DNA of 64,000 bases from the NCBI GenBank assembly GCA_025766275.1, contig JAFKAC010000030.1:248001-312000 (forward strand), read 5' to 3'. Made by a program: the position numbers and the translations under genes. Below, piece after piece: positions 8,201-16,443 of this stretch. Position 1 is the stretch's first letter. Each line of letters starts with the position of its first letter. Below the pieces are notes generated by a model. That model saw only the letters and a list, made by a program, of their open reading frames with translations. It made no database searches and was not told the DNA's origin. Source of the stretch: Lactarius indigo (taxonomy: Eukaryota > Basidiomycota > Agaricomycetes > Russulales > Russulaceae).

Positions 8201-9940
8201 GATTGGACGGATAAGCCATCCCCCATTCCACACGTTATCACCAGACTCACACAGCTCAAAGAGGCGCGACAGATGGCCCAGACCCTTATCAAAAAGGCCC
8301 AGGATAGTTGGGTGAAACATCGGGATACCCCGAAATATCAAATTGGTGATCAAGTGTGGTTGGAAGGAAAACACCTCCGAACCAATCAACCAACGGCAAA
8401 ACTCGCGGCGCGACGCCACGGCCCCTTCAAGATAGTCCAGGTGATGTCCCCATATAATTACCGCCTCGAACTTCCCACACAGTGGAGCATCCATCCGGTG
8501 TTTCACATAGATCTTCTCACGCCGTACAAAAACACGACCATGCACGGTGAAAATTTCCCTCGACCGCCACCGGATCTTGTGGACGGAGAAGAAGAATACG
8601 AAGTCGAAGCCGTTCTGGACTCACGGCATTTCGGCCGCCGTAAAAAACTTCAGTATCTCATCAAATGGAAGGGATACCCTGACTCGGAGAATCAGTGGGT
8701 CGATAAGGATGACGTCTTCGCCCCGGAAGCAATAGAGGCGTATCAAGCGGCCCGAACGACCGCGCGAGGACTTAAAAGCGAGACCATGGGAGACCAGGGA
8801 GAGTATCACTCCCATTTACGATCCACTTCTACGTCTATGCCCACCTCTCCTCTCAGACATGTCACCACGGCGATCCTCCTCGACCAAGTCGCGCAAGACG
8901 CCGCCGCCATCATCCAAGACGACGAAGAAACCGTGGTTCCAGCGGTCCAGCTCACTCCGTACACACCTGCAAACGTGCGAATGGGGCATATCACCGCTCA
9001 AGAATGGGCTGGCATCCTACAGAGGTTCCCAGACCCCACGCGCCAGCCCAGCGACGAGCAGCATGCCGTCGCTCACATCTTCCGAGACGACAGCGGGGCC
9101 CGCGAACCCATCGCGATCATCCCCCCAGACGACACTCTTATCGGTACTAGGGGAGTTTTCCCGACCGATCGATCTAACGAAGGACCGGGAGGAGATGGAA
9201 GCAGAGGAGGCTTGGCGGAAGACGGCTCAGGAGTGGGCCAGAGAACAGTTGAGGTTAGCGCAGGAGAGATTGAGCGAGTTGCAGCAGCGCAGGCAGCGGT
9301 GCCGGACCAAGCTGACCATGACGACGGAGATTACTACCCGGTCAGCCACCCCCTCCTTCGAACGAACCGCGACACTGCTGATCCCGGAATCACCCCGTGG
9401 CTCCTGCACACCGACGGAACCCCCATCACGCGCGACGACGACCCCGCGCAGGTCCTTGCGCCTGAAGGGTTCCGGGCGAATCGACAGCCCCATCACATTC
9501 ACTTCCCCATCACCGGGCCGGACGGAGTAGAACTGCAAGCGAGTCATGTGCAGATCGTTGGAGGTGCGAATCCCTTTGTCCTGGGAGTCATCCCGGGGTC
9601 CCCCTATCTCTACGGAAAACCCCTCTACGCCACTCCCCACCTCTCGGCTGCGAATCGCGCCTTCATCGCTCACGAGGACCTCGTCATCCTCGCCGCCGAC
9701 AAACTCACCGACCGCGCACTCAACCGCATAGGGGACGAGTCCTTGGTTGCGGAGGTGACGCGGTATCGCGCTGCAGCCCACGAGGAGTCGCGCTTACAGG
9801 CGCGCATCCGCCAACTCCGTGGGATGGTGCTCGTCGCCCGGGAAGACAAGATGGACTGCGTATACCGTCTGGAGCGAGCGGATGTATTCCGACGGATTGA
9901 GGATGAGCAGCGTGAGTGGATTGCGCGGGACTTCCAGTGA
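5243..9940 (+). CDS. pol: Element A Pol polyprotein
   Basis: About 1565 codons, expressed by frameshift from gag rather than from its own start. In order: aspartic protease with VDSGATDNF (about 50-60); reverse transcriptase with YMDDIGIA (about 404); RNase H beginning ELEVDASGF (about 553); integrase zinc domain with HH/CC (757-805) and D, D, E catalytic residues near 833, 894 and 930; then a chromodomain (about 1116-1165) with YLIKWKGYPDSENQW. The last 400 or so residues match no family I know and end in a charged, probably coiled-coil tail. All catalytic motifs are present. The chromodomain is the module by which chromoviruses are thought to target silent chromatin, consistent with insertion into an older element here. 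Confidence 0.95.
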   Translation: MGERGFSERLNPSAWVRALNCNSVIMTRFRSLRIPVSIRTNYRMADIKALVDSGATDNFIHPSFVRKMGIGLQTLPQPRKIWNIDNTENKAGSITHFTDLDVYAKGYHRTMRFLVTDLGGEDIVLGYPWLATYEPTINWRDAVIHEEIMPVVISTQDSPSHHTIIAAALTNNEKEAIVLDMDEENTYLRATTSTELAIRAKVEEDPVELPTVYKAFERLFNEEASQRFPPARPWDHAIDFKPGTPSAIDCKIYPLTQEEEGKLKEFLDEKLQQGYLRPSISPYASSFFFVKKKDGKLRPVQDYRVINSHTIRNQYPLPLIQDLIYDLSNAHIYTKLDIRWGYNNVRIRDGDQEKAAFKTKFGLFEPTVMFFGLTNSPATFQTMMNHIYRDTIAKHESRGTVIRVYMDDIGIATREGSTLADHTAAVTDVLRVAQEHDLYFKLEKCLFHQPRMDYLGVILEKGVTRMDPVKVRGIKDWPTPTKVRDVRSFLGFCNFYRLFIRGFATHARPLNRLTRKDAEWKWTEDEERAFKTLKRLVTEEPVLAHPNLQDQFELEVDASGFAVGAVLLQKKSDGRKHPIGYYSATLNEAERNYDIYDLELLAIVKALRHWRPLLAGSPHKIKIFSDHLNLQYWKTPQKISRRVAREVLELMEYDFEIHHIKGKNNGRADALSRRPDYDQGEGDNEGVVVLPPEIFVRATNTARTLEIHPLLQTPRRRQDPKSVQAWVDAHQLKKIDGEWYKDRRLVVTGPMSTYRAIIHDHHDLPVHGHPGISRTQRIVERHYWWPKLRRDVYEYVTGCADCQRNKVNTRPTHAPLHPITAITDAPPFHTIALDFITKLPTSQSYDSILTVTDHDCSKASIFIPCNEEITAEETATLYVLHVFKRFGLPRKIISDRDPRFTSKFTKEVCRILGIKQNISTAYHPRTDGQSERTNQWLEQYLRFWANERQDNWAAYLPIAEFAHNNWPHEHTKQSPFMLLMGYNPTADWTDKPSPIPHVITRLTQLKEARQMAQTLIKKAQDSWVKHRDTPKYQIGDQVWLEGKHLRTNQPTAKLAARRHGPFKIVQVMSPYNYRLELPTQWSIHPVFHIDLLTPYKNTTMHGENFPRPPPDLVDGEEEYEVEAVLDSRHFGRRKKLQYLIKWKGYPDSENQWVDKDDVFAPEAIEAYQAARTTARGLKSETMGDQGEYHSHLRSTSTSMPTSPLRHVTTAILLDQVAQDAAAIIQDDEETVVPAVQLTPYTPANVRMGHITAQEWAGILQRFPDPTRQPSDEQHAVAHIFRDDSGAREPIAIIPPDDTLIGTRGVFPTDRSNEGPGGDGSRGGLAEDGSGVGQRTVEVSAGEIERVAAAQAAVPDQADHDDGDYYPVSHPLLRTNRDTADPGITPWLLHTDGTPITRDDDPAQVLAPEGFRANRQPHHIHFPITGPDGVELQASHVQIVGGANPFVLGVIPGSPYLYGKPLYATPHLSAANRAFIAHEDLVILAADKLTDRALNRIGDESLVAEVTRYRAAAHEESRLQARIRQLRGMVLVAREDKMDCVYRLERADVFRRIEDEQREWIARDFQ
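5255..5289 (+). promoter_or_regulatory. -1 frameshift site between gag and pol of A
   Basis: GGGTTTT at 5255-5261 is read G GGT TTT in the gag frame, the X XXY YYZ pattern of programmed -1 sites. The shifted frame continues straight into pol. A small stem, ACCCA (5274-5278) with TGGGT (5285-5289), follows the gag stop; it is conserved in F, G and H with one G-U pair. Stimulation by this stem is inference. Confidence 0.7.
8859..9530 (+). CDS. Candidate overlapping ORF in the +1 frame of A pol
   Basis: 223 codons from ATG, wholly inside the pol C-terminal extension and in its +1 frame. The first part is S/T/P-rich and looks like a by-product of the pol frame. The middle (about 9180-9320) reads as a charged helix (AWRKTAQEW, EQLRLAQERLSEL). 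It aligns with the same frame in F, G and H (GWKRVAAAW, EQLDSAAARLREM) at roughly half identity, better than the pol frame does there. Start and stop positions are shared, but both are forced by conserved pol codons, so they are weak evidence. Dual coding, an old pair of frameshifts, or chance remain open. Confidence 0.4.
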   Translation: MSPRRSSSTKSRKTPPPSSKTTKKPWFQRSSSLRTHLQTCEWGISPLKNGLASYRGSQTPRASPATSSMPSLTSSETTAGPANPSRSSPQTTLLSVLGEFSRPIDLTKDREEMEAEEAWRKTAQEWAREQLRLAQERLSELQQRRQRCRTKLTMTTEITTRSATPSFERTATLLIPESPRGSCTPTEPPSRATTTPRRSLRLKGSGRIDSPITFTSPSPGRTE

Positions 9941-9970
9941 GTCTGGGGTCTCACGCTACGAAGGGGGTGA

Positions 9971-10430
9971 TGTTACGTTTCTCATCCCCAACCCTTACTA
10001 TACCGGTTGTGACTACGGCAGTAAGGTAGATTAGTCACGGACTCGGGGTTTACGCAGGAGTTAGGAGTTTACGAATGACTCGATCCTAGTACAGGTAGTA
10101 GTAGTATTGGGATTGCGGTACTTACGCGATACGTTGGACGCTACGATACGGTGACTCATAGCAGCGCTTGAAAGCCTGCTCTTCTTGTATTTAAGGCAGC
10201 TGTGGAAGACCAAGACTCGCCATCTTGGTCTTCTTCAATCGTCACTTTCTTCTTCTCTCACTTTCCTCTTCGCCACCGTCGTGCCTCTATTGAGAGTGCC
10301 ACCAATATTCCTAGTGTCTGCGAACATCTAGAAGTTTGCCTTCGAGCCATACGTCGCGAGACGTGGTTAGCTAAGTTAACAAGGTCGCCTTATTGAGCTC
10401 AAGTCGAGCTAACGTCGTGACGGCGTTACA
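9971..10430 (+). repeat. 3' LTR of element A
   Basis: 460 bp, matching the 5' copy by eye with no difference found. Preceded by the polypurine tract ending at 9970 and followed by the target duplication GTGGC. Confidence 0.95.
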
Positions 10431-12170
10431 GTGGCGAATTCCTTGGTTATCCTTTTGGTAAAGCACCCCTCCATTGGCAAATCGGGATGCATCCACTTCC
10501 AATTCAAATTGTTTTTCCAAATCCGGTTGAATGAGCACAGGTTCCTTTCCAAGCAGGGTCTTGAGTGTGTCAAATGCCTTTTGACAGTCTTCCGTCCATT
10601 CCCATTTGGTGTCCTTTTTGAGTAGGTTGTTAAGGGGACGGGCAATCATGGAGAATCCTCGGATGAAGCGGCGATAGAAATTTGCAAATCCTTGAAAGGC
10701 ACGGACTTCTTTGGTTGTTGTTGGAGTGGGCCAGTCACGTACACCCTGAACCTTAATCGGGTCCATTCGGACCCTCCCTTTTTCCAATATGACACCCAGG
10801 TACTCTATAGACCTAACCTCAAAGGCACATTTCTCCGGTTTTAGGTAGAGATCATGTTCCTCTAGGCGTTCTAGAACTTGATGGACCACCTTGCGGTGTC
10901 TTTCCAGGTCATCAATAGTGGCAATAAGGATGTCATCCATGTAGATTATGACTTCTCCGGTTAGGAGCATGTCGCGGAATATTACGTTCATCATGGTCTG
11001 AAATGTGCTTGGCGAGTTGGTGAGTCCAAAGAACATGACACGTGGCTCAAACAGCCCCTGATTGGTTTTGAAGGCCGCCTTCCATTCATCTCCTTCTTTG
11101 ATCCGGATGTTGTTATAACCCCATCGGATATCAAATTTGGTAAACAACGCCGCATTCCGGACCTTGTCAATCAATTCTGGGATTAAGGGGAGTGGGTATC
11201 GATTCTTGACAGTGTACTGGTTGATCTGTCGGTAGTCTTGGACAGGGCGAAGCTTTCCATCTTTCTTTTTGATGAAGAAGAAGGGAGACGAGTATGGAGA
11301 TTTAGAGGGCTGGATATATCCCTTTTCAAGGTGCTCATTGAGGAATTTGGTAAGGGCTTCGTTTTCATCACGTGTTAGAGGGTATATTTTGCAATCAATA
11401 GTGGCTGGGGCATTTGGAGTGAGGTCAATGGCGTGATCCCATGACCTGGTTGGTGGGAATCGGTGGGAGTTCTCTTCACTGAAGACCTTCTGATGTTGTA
11501 GGTACTCCTTGGGGACCATTTCCTCTAGCGTTCTTTCAGTTTGATCTCGTGCCTTTTGCGCCAATTCTGAGGCCACCGTGGTTTTGCCAATGACCTCATC
11601 TCGGGTAAATCTGAGATAGAGTTCATCTCCTTCCTCATACCCGCATTCTTCCAGGAACGTGCTCCACATTTTCCGGATGTGGATCTTTGGTTTGGGGGTG
11701 TCTTGTTTTTGGAGTCCTTGGGTAGTGATGATGACAGGGAGGTGACGGGTGTCGATGGTGGAGTCCTTCCAGTTGCATTGGGGTTCAAAGGCAGCGAGCC
11801 AGGGGTATCCCAGGATCATTCGTTCTTCCCCTAGATTTGTCACCAGGAACCTCATGGGTAGTTTCTTGGATCCTGATTGGACATCTAGCATGGAGTATGC
11901 CGTTAGTTCTCCTGCCTTATTAAGGGTTCCGTCGATATTCCAGATCTTTTTTGGGTTTGACAGGGGTATCGTCCCTATCCCCATTTGCTTCAGGAGTCTG
12001 GGGTCTATGAAATTGTCCGTAGCTCCAGAGTCTACTAGGACGTCTTGATCGGCCGTTTTGTGTGCAGTTTCCAGGTGTACAGGGACTTTCAAGGATCTAT
12101 ATTGGCTATATTGTACACTGGAAATGTTTAAAGCTCTAGCCCAGGCCGCCGGGTTCGAGCCTACGAAAAA
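10431..12170 (-). CDS. Element B pol, upstream part: protease, reverse transcriptase, start of RNase H
   Basis: The pol frame opens near 12170 in the -1 frame relative to B gag and is cut at 10431 by element A. The protease motif VDSGATDNFID lies near 12035. Reverse transcriptase includes LRPVQDYRQIN and IYMDDILIA, and RNase H begins with ELEVDAS. The ORF seems to continue into A's LTR for about 20 codons, but that stretch is LTR sequence. There is no internal stop, so B was cut while still coding. The first ATG (12092) is just upstream of the protease, but alignment with element A shows homologous sequence starting before it, which supports fusion by frameshifting. Confidence 0.88.
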
Positions 12171-13735
12171 TCCTTCTCAGCAAAGGCTTTCTCTACGAGC
12201 AGTGCTCGCACTTCCTCACTCTGTGCCATCAGAGTCCCCCACATCTCATTTGCTAGTTCCTCTTTGGTTTTTGTGGTGGATGGTGCAGAGGGTGTAGTTG
12301 ATGCTTCTGCGAGTTTGGCTGGTTTGTCGGGGCAGTTTCGCGATATGTGCCCCTGTTTCTTGCAACGGAAACAGCGCCCTTCTGCTTGGAGCTTCTGTTT
12401 TTCGGTTTCAGTGAGGGCTGCTCTTCCTGCAGCTCCTCTTTGAGTTCTTCCTATGTCCATCGCATTTGGGTCACGTGGTTTGACTTTAAAGGCATTGTTC
12501 CATTGCCCTTTTGTGAATCCGGCTTTAGTTTCCTTTTTGATTCCGAAGCGATTTTGGAGATTGATGAAGTCTTGATGGTGCTTTCTGGCTGATTGGGTCC
12601 ATTCTTTCCAGTCATCTGGGTGGTCAAACTGTATGATGTTCCTGACCAGTTTTTCAGGTAGACCCCGTGAGAAAATATCCAGGGTTCCTTCTTCGTCTGC
12701 ACCATATCCTGCCTTCTTTGCAAGGGCAGCGAACTGAGCAATATAGGTATCAAGGTCTCCATTCTCCATTTTGACAGCTTGGAGTGCCTTCTGTGCCTTC
12801 TGCTTTTCCGCAACGTCGGTGTAAGCAGCCTGGAAGCGATCTAGGATGGTGATCCACAGGTCTTCTTCTGTTGTAGCCCGTCCTCCAGCAAGTTCATCGG
12901 TAAGCCAGTCACTTTGTTCCATAACCCAGTCATCAACCAAGTCTCCTCGTATTAGGGAGAGGAAGACAATGCATCTGAGATAGGGGTTTCTCATTTGCTC
13001 GATTGATCCATTGAGGGCCCGGTAGAAGGTGAACTCTTTTAGGAATTTCTTGCTGTGGGCTCGGTCTCCAGTGAATTCTTTTGGTGGTAGGCCTGTTAAT
13101 TTATCTCCGGCAGGAGGGGGGGCTAAAGGTGGGGCTCTTCCAGCAGGGATTCCTCCACCGCCTCCACCTCCACCTCCGCCTCCACCTCCACCTCCACCTC
13201 CACCTCCTCCTTTGCTACTGCCACCTCCACTAGGGGTGTGGGTGATAGAGGTGTTGATTTGTGTGGCTGTGCTTGTCATTCTAATGCTTGAGTTTGTTGG
13301 TGTGCGAGCACCTGAATCTATGGGTTCTTGTGGGGCTAAAGAGGGGACACCTGACGTAGCTTCCACTGATGCAACAGGGGATTGATGTTGATCCGAATCC
13401 TGAGCAGGTTCTTCTGTATCTGAGTCGACAACTATGCCAACTGGGTTGTTTCTATATGGACCAAGTCCGAATTCTAGTGGTACTGGTTTGACAGAGAACC
13501 ACTTGTGGTCTTTGGTTGATTGTGCGATGACTACCCAAAGTCGTTTGTCTTCTATGTATTCAATAGGGATATATCCGTTGTCTTCTTTGCTCCAAACGTA
13601 ATATCCTTCAGTTTCGTCGTAGGTTTTCCAGATGGCTACTCCCTTGATGTTGTCAGAGAGATCGTCTTCTGTTCTTCTGGTGATGAATTCTGGTTTGAAC
13701 TGGGAACGGCTCCTGCTTCCTAATTTTGAAGCCAG
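12161..13735 (-). CDS. gag: Element B Gag
   Basis: 524 codons if started at the CTG at 13735, the position equivalent to the GTG of the other elements. That CTG has A at -3 and G at +4, and there is no ATG between the upstream in-frame stop and this point. An acidic N-terminal part is followed by a run of more than 20 glycines near residue 175-198, a capsid-like region starting LTGLPPKEFTGDR, and a CCHC knuckle CFRCKKQGHISRNC near 454-467. It ends AEKDFS-stop. The pol frame is -1 here too, but the overlap holds GATTTTTCG rather than GGGTTTT, so the slip site is less clear. Confidence 0.85.
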   Translation of the reverse strand: MASKLGSRSRSQFKPEFITRRTEDDLSDNIKGVAIWKTYDETEGYYVWSKEDNGYIPIEYIEDKRLWVVIAQSTKDHKWFSVKPVPLEFGLGPYRNNPVGIVVDSDTEEPAQDSDQHQSPVASVEATSGVPSLAPQEPIDSGARTPTNSSIRMTSTATQINTSITHTPSGGGSSKGGGGGGGGGGGGGGGGGGGGIPAGRAPPLAPPPAGDKLTGLPPKEFTGDRAHSKKFLKEFTFYRALNGSIEQMRNPYLRCIVFLSLIRGDLVDDWVMEQSDWLTDELAGGRATTEEDLWITILDRFQAAYTDVAEKQKAQKALQAVKMENGDLDTYIAQFAALAKKAGYGADEEGTLDIFSRGLPEKLVRNIIQFDHPDDWKEWTQSARKHHQDFINLQNRFGIKKETKAGFTKGQWNNAFKVKPRDPNAMDIGRTQRGAAGRAALTETEKQKLQAEGRCFRCKKQGHISRNCPDKPAKLAEASTTPSAPSTTKTKEELANEMWGTLMAQSEEVRALLVEKAFAEKDFS

Positions 13736-13741
13736 GGTGGA

Positions 13742-13752
13742 GAGACTCGACT
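13742..13752 (-). promoter_or_regulatory. Self-priming primer-binding site of element B
   Basis: On the minus strand AAGTCGAGTCT, two bases inside the LTR end. It is the exact complement of AGACTCGACTT at the predicted RNA start (plus 13985-13995). The sequence differs from that of A, F, G and H, yet the 11-base pairing and the two-base spacing are kept. Confidence 0.8.
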
Positions 13753-13754
13753 TA

Positions 13755-14439
13755 ATGTAACGTTACAGTAGGAACGTTCAGCTCGGCGTGAGCAAGTCTG
13801 GTCTTTCTATGTCAATGAGCGAGGGTTCAGCCGATAATGGCAAGGTTTAAGTGGTTAACAAGGATCTCAGAGTATGACACAATACTCAAGATGTGAGAGG
13901 AGTTCAGGGGTTCAAGAGGTTCGACGATTCAGCAGAGAGTTACCCCAAGGGAATGGGAAAACAATGTATACTGTGATGGTAAAGAAGTCGAGTCTAAGGA
14001 TACAAGCTACCTAGGGCCACGACTTATATAGAAAAGGGTTTGTTTGTGTGGAACAAACAAATGGCGCAATCCGCAGCAAGCGTGAGAAGTAACACAGCAA
14101 TCCGCAGCAGGCACGGGAAAAAGAAGAAAGTGTGCACAGCTATCCGCAGTAAGTGTGAGAAGAAACAAGGATATAAAAGGCAAGTGAGACATGTCTCAGT
14201 TTTAACAAAAGTGAGACACCTGCCATAAAAGGGTGCATTTAGCCCAAGTATAGTAGTAATAAAGACTTATAAGGACAATGAGTGTCTCATTGTCTCACTT
14301 TGCACTAGGAGAGAATCTTAAGGCTCCTAGTGCGCAGCAAGTCCAAGGAAGGGAAAGCCAAGAAAGGAAAGACTTTCCCGCGAACGCAAGTGTAAGTAAG
14401 AAACTAATAGTAAAGTCAAAACAAGTCCAGTCCGTAACA
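13755..14439 (-). repeat. 5' LTR of element B
   Basis: About 685 bp. On the minus strand it starts TGTTACGG and ends GTTACA. The outer end is placed where Copia-like sequence of D resumes; the second LTR is not in the window to confirm the exact boundary. Confidence 0.75.
13985..14030 (-). promoter_or_regulatory. Element B core promoter and predicted mRNA 5' end
   Basis: TATATAAG on the minus strand (plus 14023-14030) lies 35 bases upstream of AGACTCGACTT, the segment complementary to B's primer-binding site. The geometry matches the other elements. Confidence 0.7.
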
Positions 14440-15504
14440 GCTCAGGTGTAAAGGGGAGAGGAGCTGAGGTGGTAAGGGGGTGGTGATCCCGGTCGCCCAA
14501 ATGGTCGATCAAATTCGAACCGTTCTTGTTCATAGTAAGACTGCAATATATTTTATCCACTCATTTCACTGTCCGTACAGGAGGCAAGTGAATGAGCGCA
14601 TGCATAGATAACGGGTGATGCCGCTGCTGGATTAGGCTCAGCAAGTGCCGGACTTCTAACAATGAGGGCTTGCGCACTGAAAGGCACAGGGGACGCAGGT
14701 GCAGGACGTGATTCGACACCCTGCAAGGACTGAATAATAGAACGCTCTCGTCGACGTTTACATCCCAAAACAATATCAGAGAGTGGGTGTTACGTCATCA
14801 CGACGTTAGCTCAACTTGAGCTTAGTAGTGGCAGCAACAACTTAGCGAATATCCTGACACGACGACTCAGAGGTCCATGCTCTTGCCTAAGTGAATACAC
14901 GGAGGTACACGGGCAAGACTAGTTGACTTGTACTTGATCACGCCTTGAACGCAGATGCAGACTCTGACGATTAGATAGAGAAAGTAGAGAAAGAGGGGAC
15001 AATAGAGTGACGATTCAAGAAGACCAAGATGGCGTATCTTGGTCTTCACAAGCCAGATTAAATACAAGTTGAGCGGGCTTAGAAGCGCCGCTATAAGTCA
15101 CCGTAAGTAAGCGTCCAACGTATCGCAGAAACATCTCAGAACTAATACTACTAGTACTAGTATTAGTGGCGTCCGTTCTCAGTCAGCTATCAGTGCCGTA
15201 TCTCCTATCGTGCTACCATATCTCCGCTGTCGTAGATAAGTCCGCAACTAATATACCTTACCACTGTAGTTGCAACCGGTACAGTAAGGGTCCATGGTCA
15301 TATGGGCCGAAATGTGACAGTGGGTATGTATGTCCCACAGCCGGTAGCCCATGGTACCCGGCTCATACCCAGCGAGCATTGCCTCAAACGGCAAACGCAT
15401 CCCACTTGCGACGCTTGCCAACGGTGCACTATGGCACCCAAGAATACGAAAACTGTGTCAAACATTTCATTTATCGAGCAGTGACGAATACAAGCGTTTG
15501 ACTC
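14440..15504 (-). pseudogene. Copia element D, integrase C-terminal remnant (split by solo LTR C)
   Basis: On the minus strand, 15504-15320 and then 14782-14440 (skipping solo LTR C) give a short Copia-type stretch. LAGYEPGTMGYRLWD reads across the LTR into the part ending WDVNVDES, resembling the GYRLWD...DVxFDES region after the integrase core of Ty1/Copia polyproteins. Protease, the integrase core, reverse transcriptase and RNase H are absent between this remnant and gag, or lost beyond element B. Frames break several times. The family call rests on that one motif and on the adjacent Copia gag. Confidence 0.6.
14788..15319 (-). repeat. Solo LTR C
   Basis: 532 bp, with TGTTACG at the left and TGTGACA at the right, and perfect 5-bp duplications GTGGG at 14783-14787 and 15320-15324. 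It belongs to the same LTR superfamily as F/G/H: it carries the GACCAAGATGG...TCTTGGTC hairpin, the TAGTACTAGTATTAG palindrome and the GCTCAACTTGAGC end motif. Left by recombination between the LTRs of a full element that had inserted into D. Confidence 0.9.
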
Positions 15505-16443
15505 CTATGCAGAGCCGGAGTCGCTGCCTTCTGTACCGCTTTCAGTACTGCCGTCCGCACTATCATTCTCCTCTTCCTCCTCCTTTTTCTTTTCGGCTTC
15601 GTCTCTCTTCTTCTTGCGGCAATCGCGCTGGTGATGCCCCTTTTTGTTACAATACTGGCATGTTATTTTGTCTTTGTTTTTGCCAGTGCGCGCCACATTG
15701 AGAGATGCCGAGGGACCCGACTTCCTGCCTTCTTCATTGAGGATGCGAGCAGTAATCTCACTATATTTTAAGGAAGATGTGGATCCAGAAGCAAGGAGCG
15801 TGGACGCAACTACCTCGTAAGACTTGGGTAGCGCGTTGAGGAGGATAAGTGAATACTGCATATCGGAAACGCCCATACCGGCGTTGGATAACTTGACACG
15901 AGTTTCGTTAAGTTTCGCCAATTGAGGGGCGAGTGGGGAAGTATCATTGAGATGTGCCTGCGTGAGCTCGATCCAGAGGTTGAAGAGGGCAGTGTAGCCG
16001 ACACCGCCATAGGTTTCACGAAGACGATCAAACTTCTCTTTAAAGGAGGGCAAGTCGACGTCTGACTCCACAATTGAATAAATGTCCGGGGAACAGTACA
16101 ACCGCAGAATGGCTAAGGTCTTCCTCTGAATGGAAGTCCAGTCATCTGTGTCAACTCCAGACGGAACTGTAGTGTGAGTGAGGATATCATCTACATCATT
16201 CAACTGCAGGAGTGCAGTGAGCACGCCTGACCACGTATTCCAGTTCTGACCAGACAGAACTTCGAGATGAGTGCCCCAAGGCATGGAAAAAGTATTGGTC
16301 ACTGCGGCCTTAATGCGTGCGGCAGGCACTTTGCCTGGTTTGGACGAGCTACCTCCTCCGGGCGCACCGGAGCCAGAGCCACTGGAGCCAGAGGCAGGAG
16401 TGGGGGGTGCAGGATGCCTCCCAGATGGTGTGCCAGAAGACAT
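15505..16443 (-). CDS. Copia element D Gag
   Basis: 312 codons from ATG, uninterrupted. A Pro/Ser/Gly-rich N-terminus is followed by the UBN2/DUF4219-type gag fold typical of Ty1/Copia: LSGQNWNTWSGVL near residue 63, LWIELTQAHLNDTS near 165, and LILLNALPKSYEVV near 200. A CCHC knuckle CQYCNKKGHHQRDC lies near 262-275, and the tail is very acidic/lysine-rich. Gag is intact although the pol that should follow is deleted or scrambled, so it is a relic or a non-autonomous copy. It differs clearly from the chromovirus gags in this window. Confidence 0.85.
   Translation of the reverse strand: MSSGTPSGRHPAPPTPASGSSGSGSGAPGGGSSSKPGKVPAARIKAAVTNTFSMPWGTHLEVLSGQNWNTWSGVLTALLQLNDVDDILTHTTVPSGVDTDDWTSIQRKTLAILRLYCSPDIYSIVESDVDLPSFKEKFDRLRETYGGVGYTALFNLWIELTQAHLNDTSPLAPQLAKLNETRVKLSNAGMGVSDMQYSLILLNALPKSYEVVASTLLASGSTSSLKYSEITARILNEEGRKSGPSASLNVARTGKNKDKITCQYCNKKGHHQRDCRKKKRDEAEKKKEEEEENDSADGSTESGTEGSDSGSA

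Larger units (their letters stand above)
2814..10430 (+). mobile_element. Complete Ty3/Gypsy chromovirus A, nested in B
   Basis: Complete element of 7617 bp. It has two 460-bp LTRs (TGTTACG...GTTACA) that look identical by eye, a PBS two bases after the 5' LTR, gag and pol ORFs both open, and a purine tract (GAAGGGGGTGA) abutting the 3' LTR. A 5-bp target duplication, GTGGC, lies at 2809-2813 and 10431-10435. The target is the RNase H coding region of element B on the opposite strand. Identical LTRs and intact ORFs mark a recent insertion that may still be capable of movement. Confidence 0.96.
1..14439 (-). mobile_element. Ty3/Gypsy chromovirus B, interrupted by element A
   Basis: Minus-strand LTR retrotransposon. 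Its 5' LTR is at 13755-14439, followed (falling coordinates) by a self-priming PBS, gag, and pol, which is cut at 10431/2813 by element A and then runs off the left edge. Removing A and one copy of its 5-bp target duplication restores the pol reading frame, so B was probably intact when A landed. B itself sits in the Copia remnant D: D pol-like sequence begins directly beyond its LTR at 14440. The left LTR is outside the window, so B's own target duplication cannot be tested. Confidence 0.9.

Noticed and set aside
13029..13385. Proline-rich ORF on the plus strand
   Set aside because: It is the antisense shadow of the glycine run in B gag.
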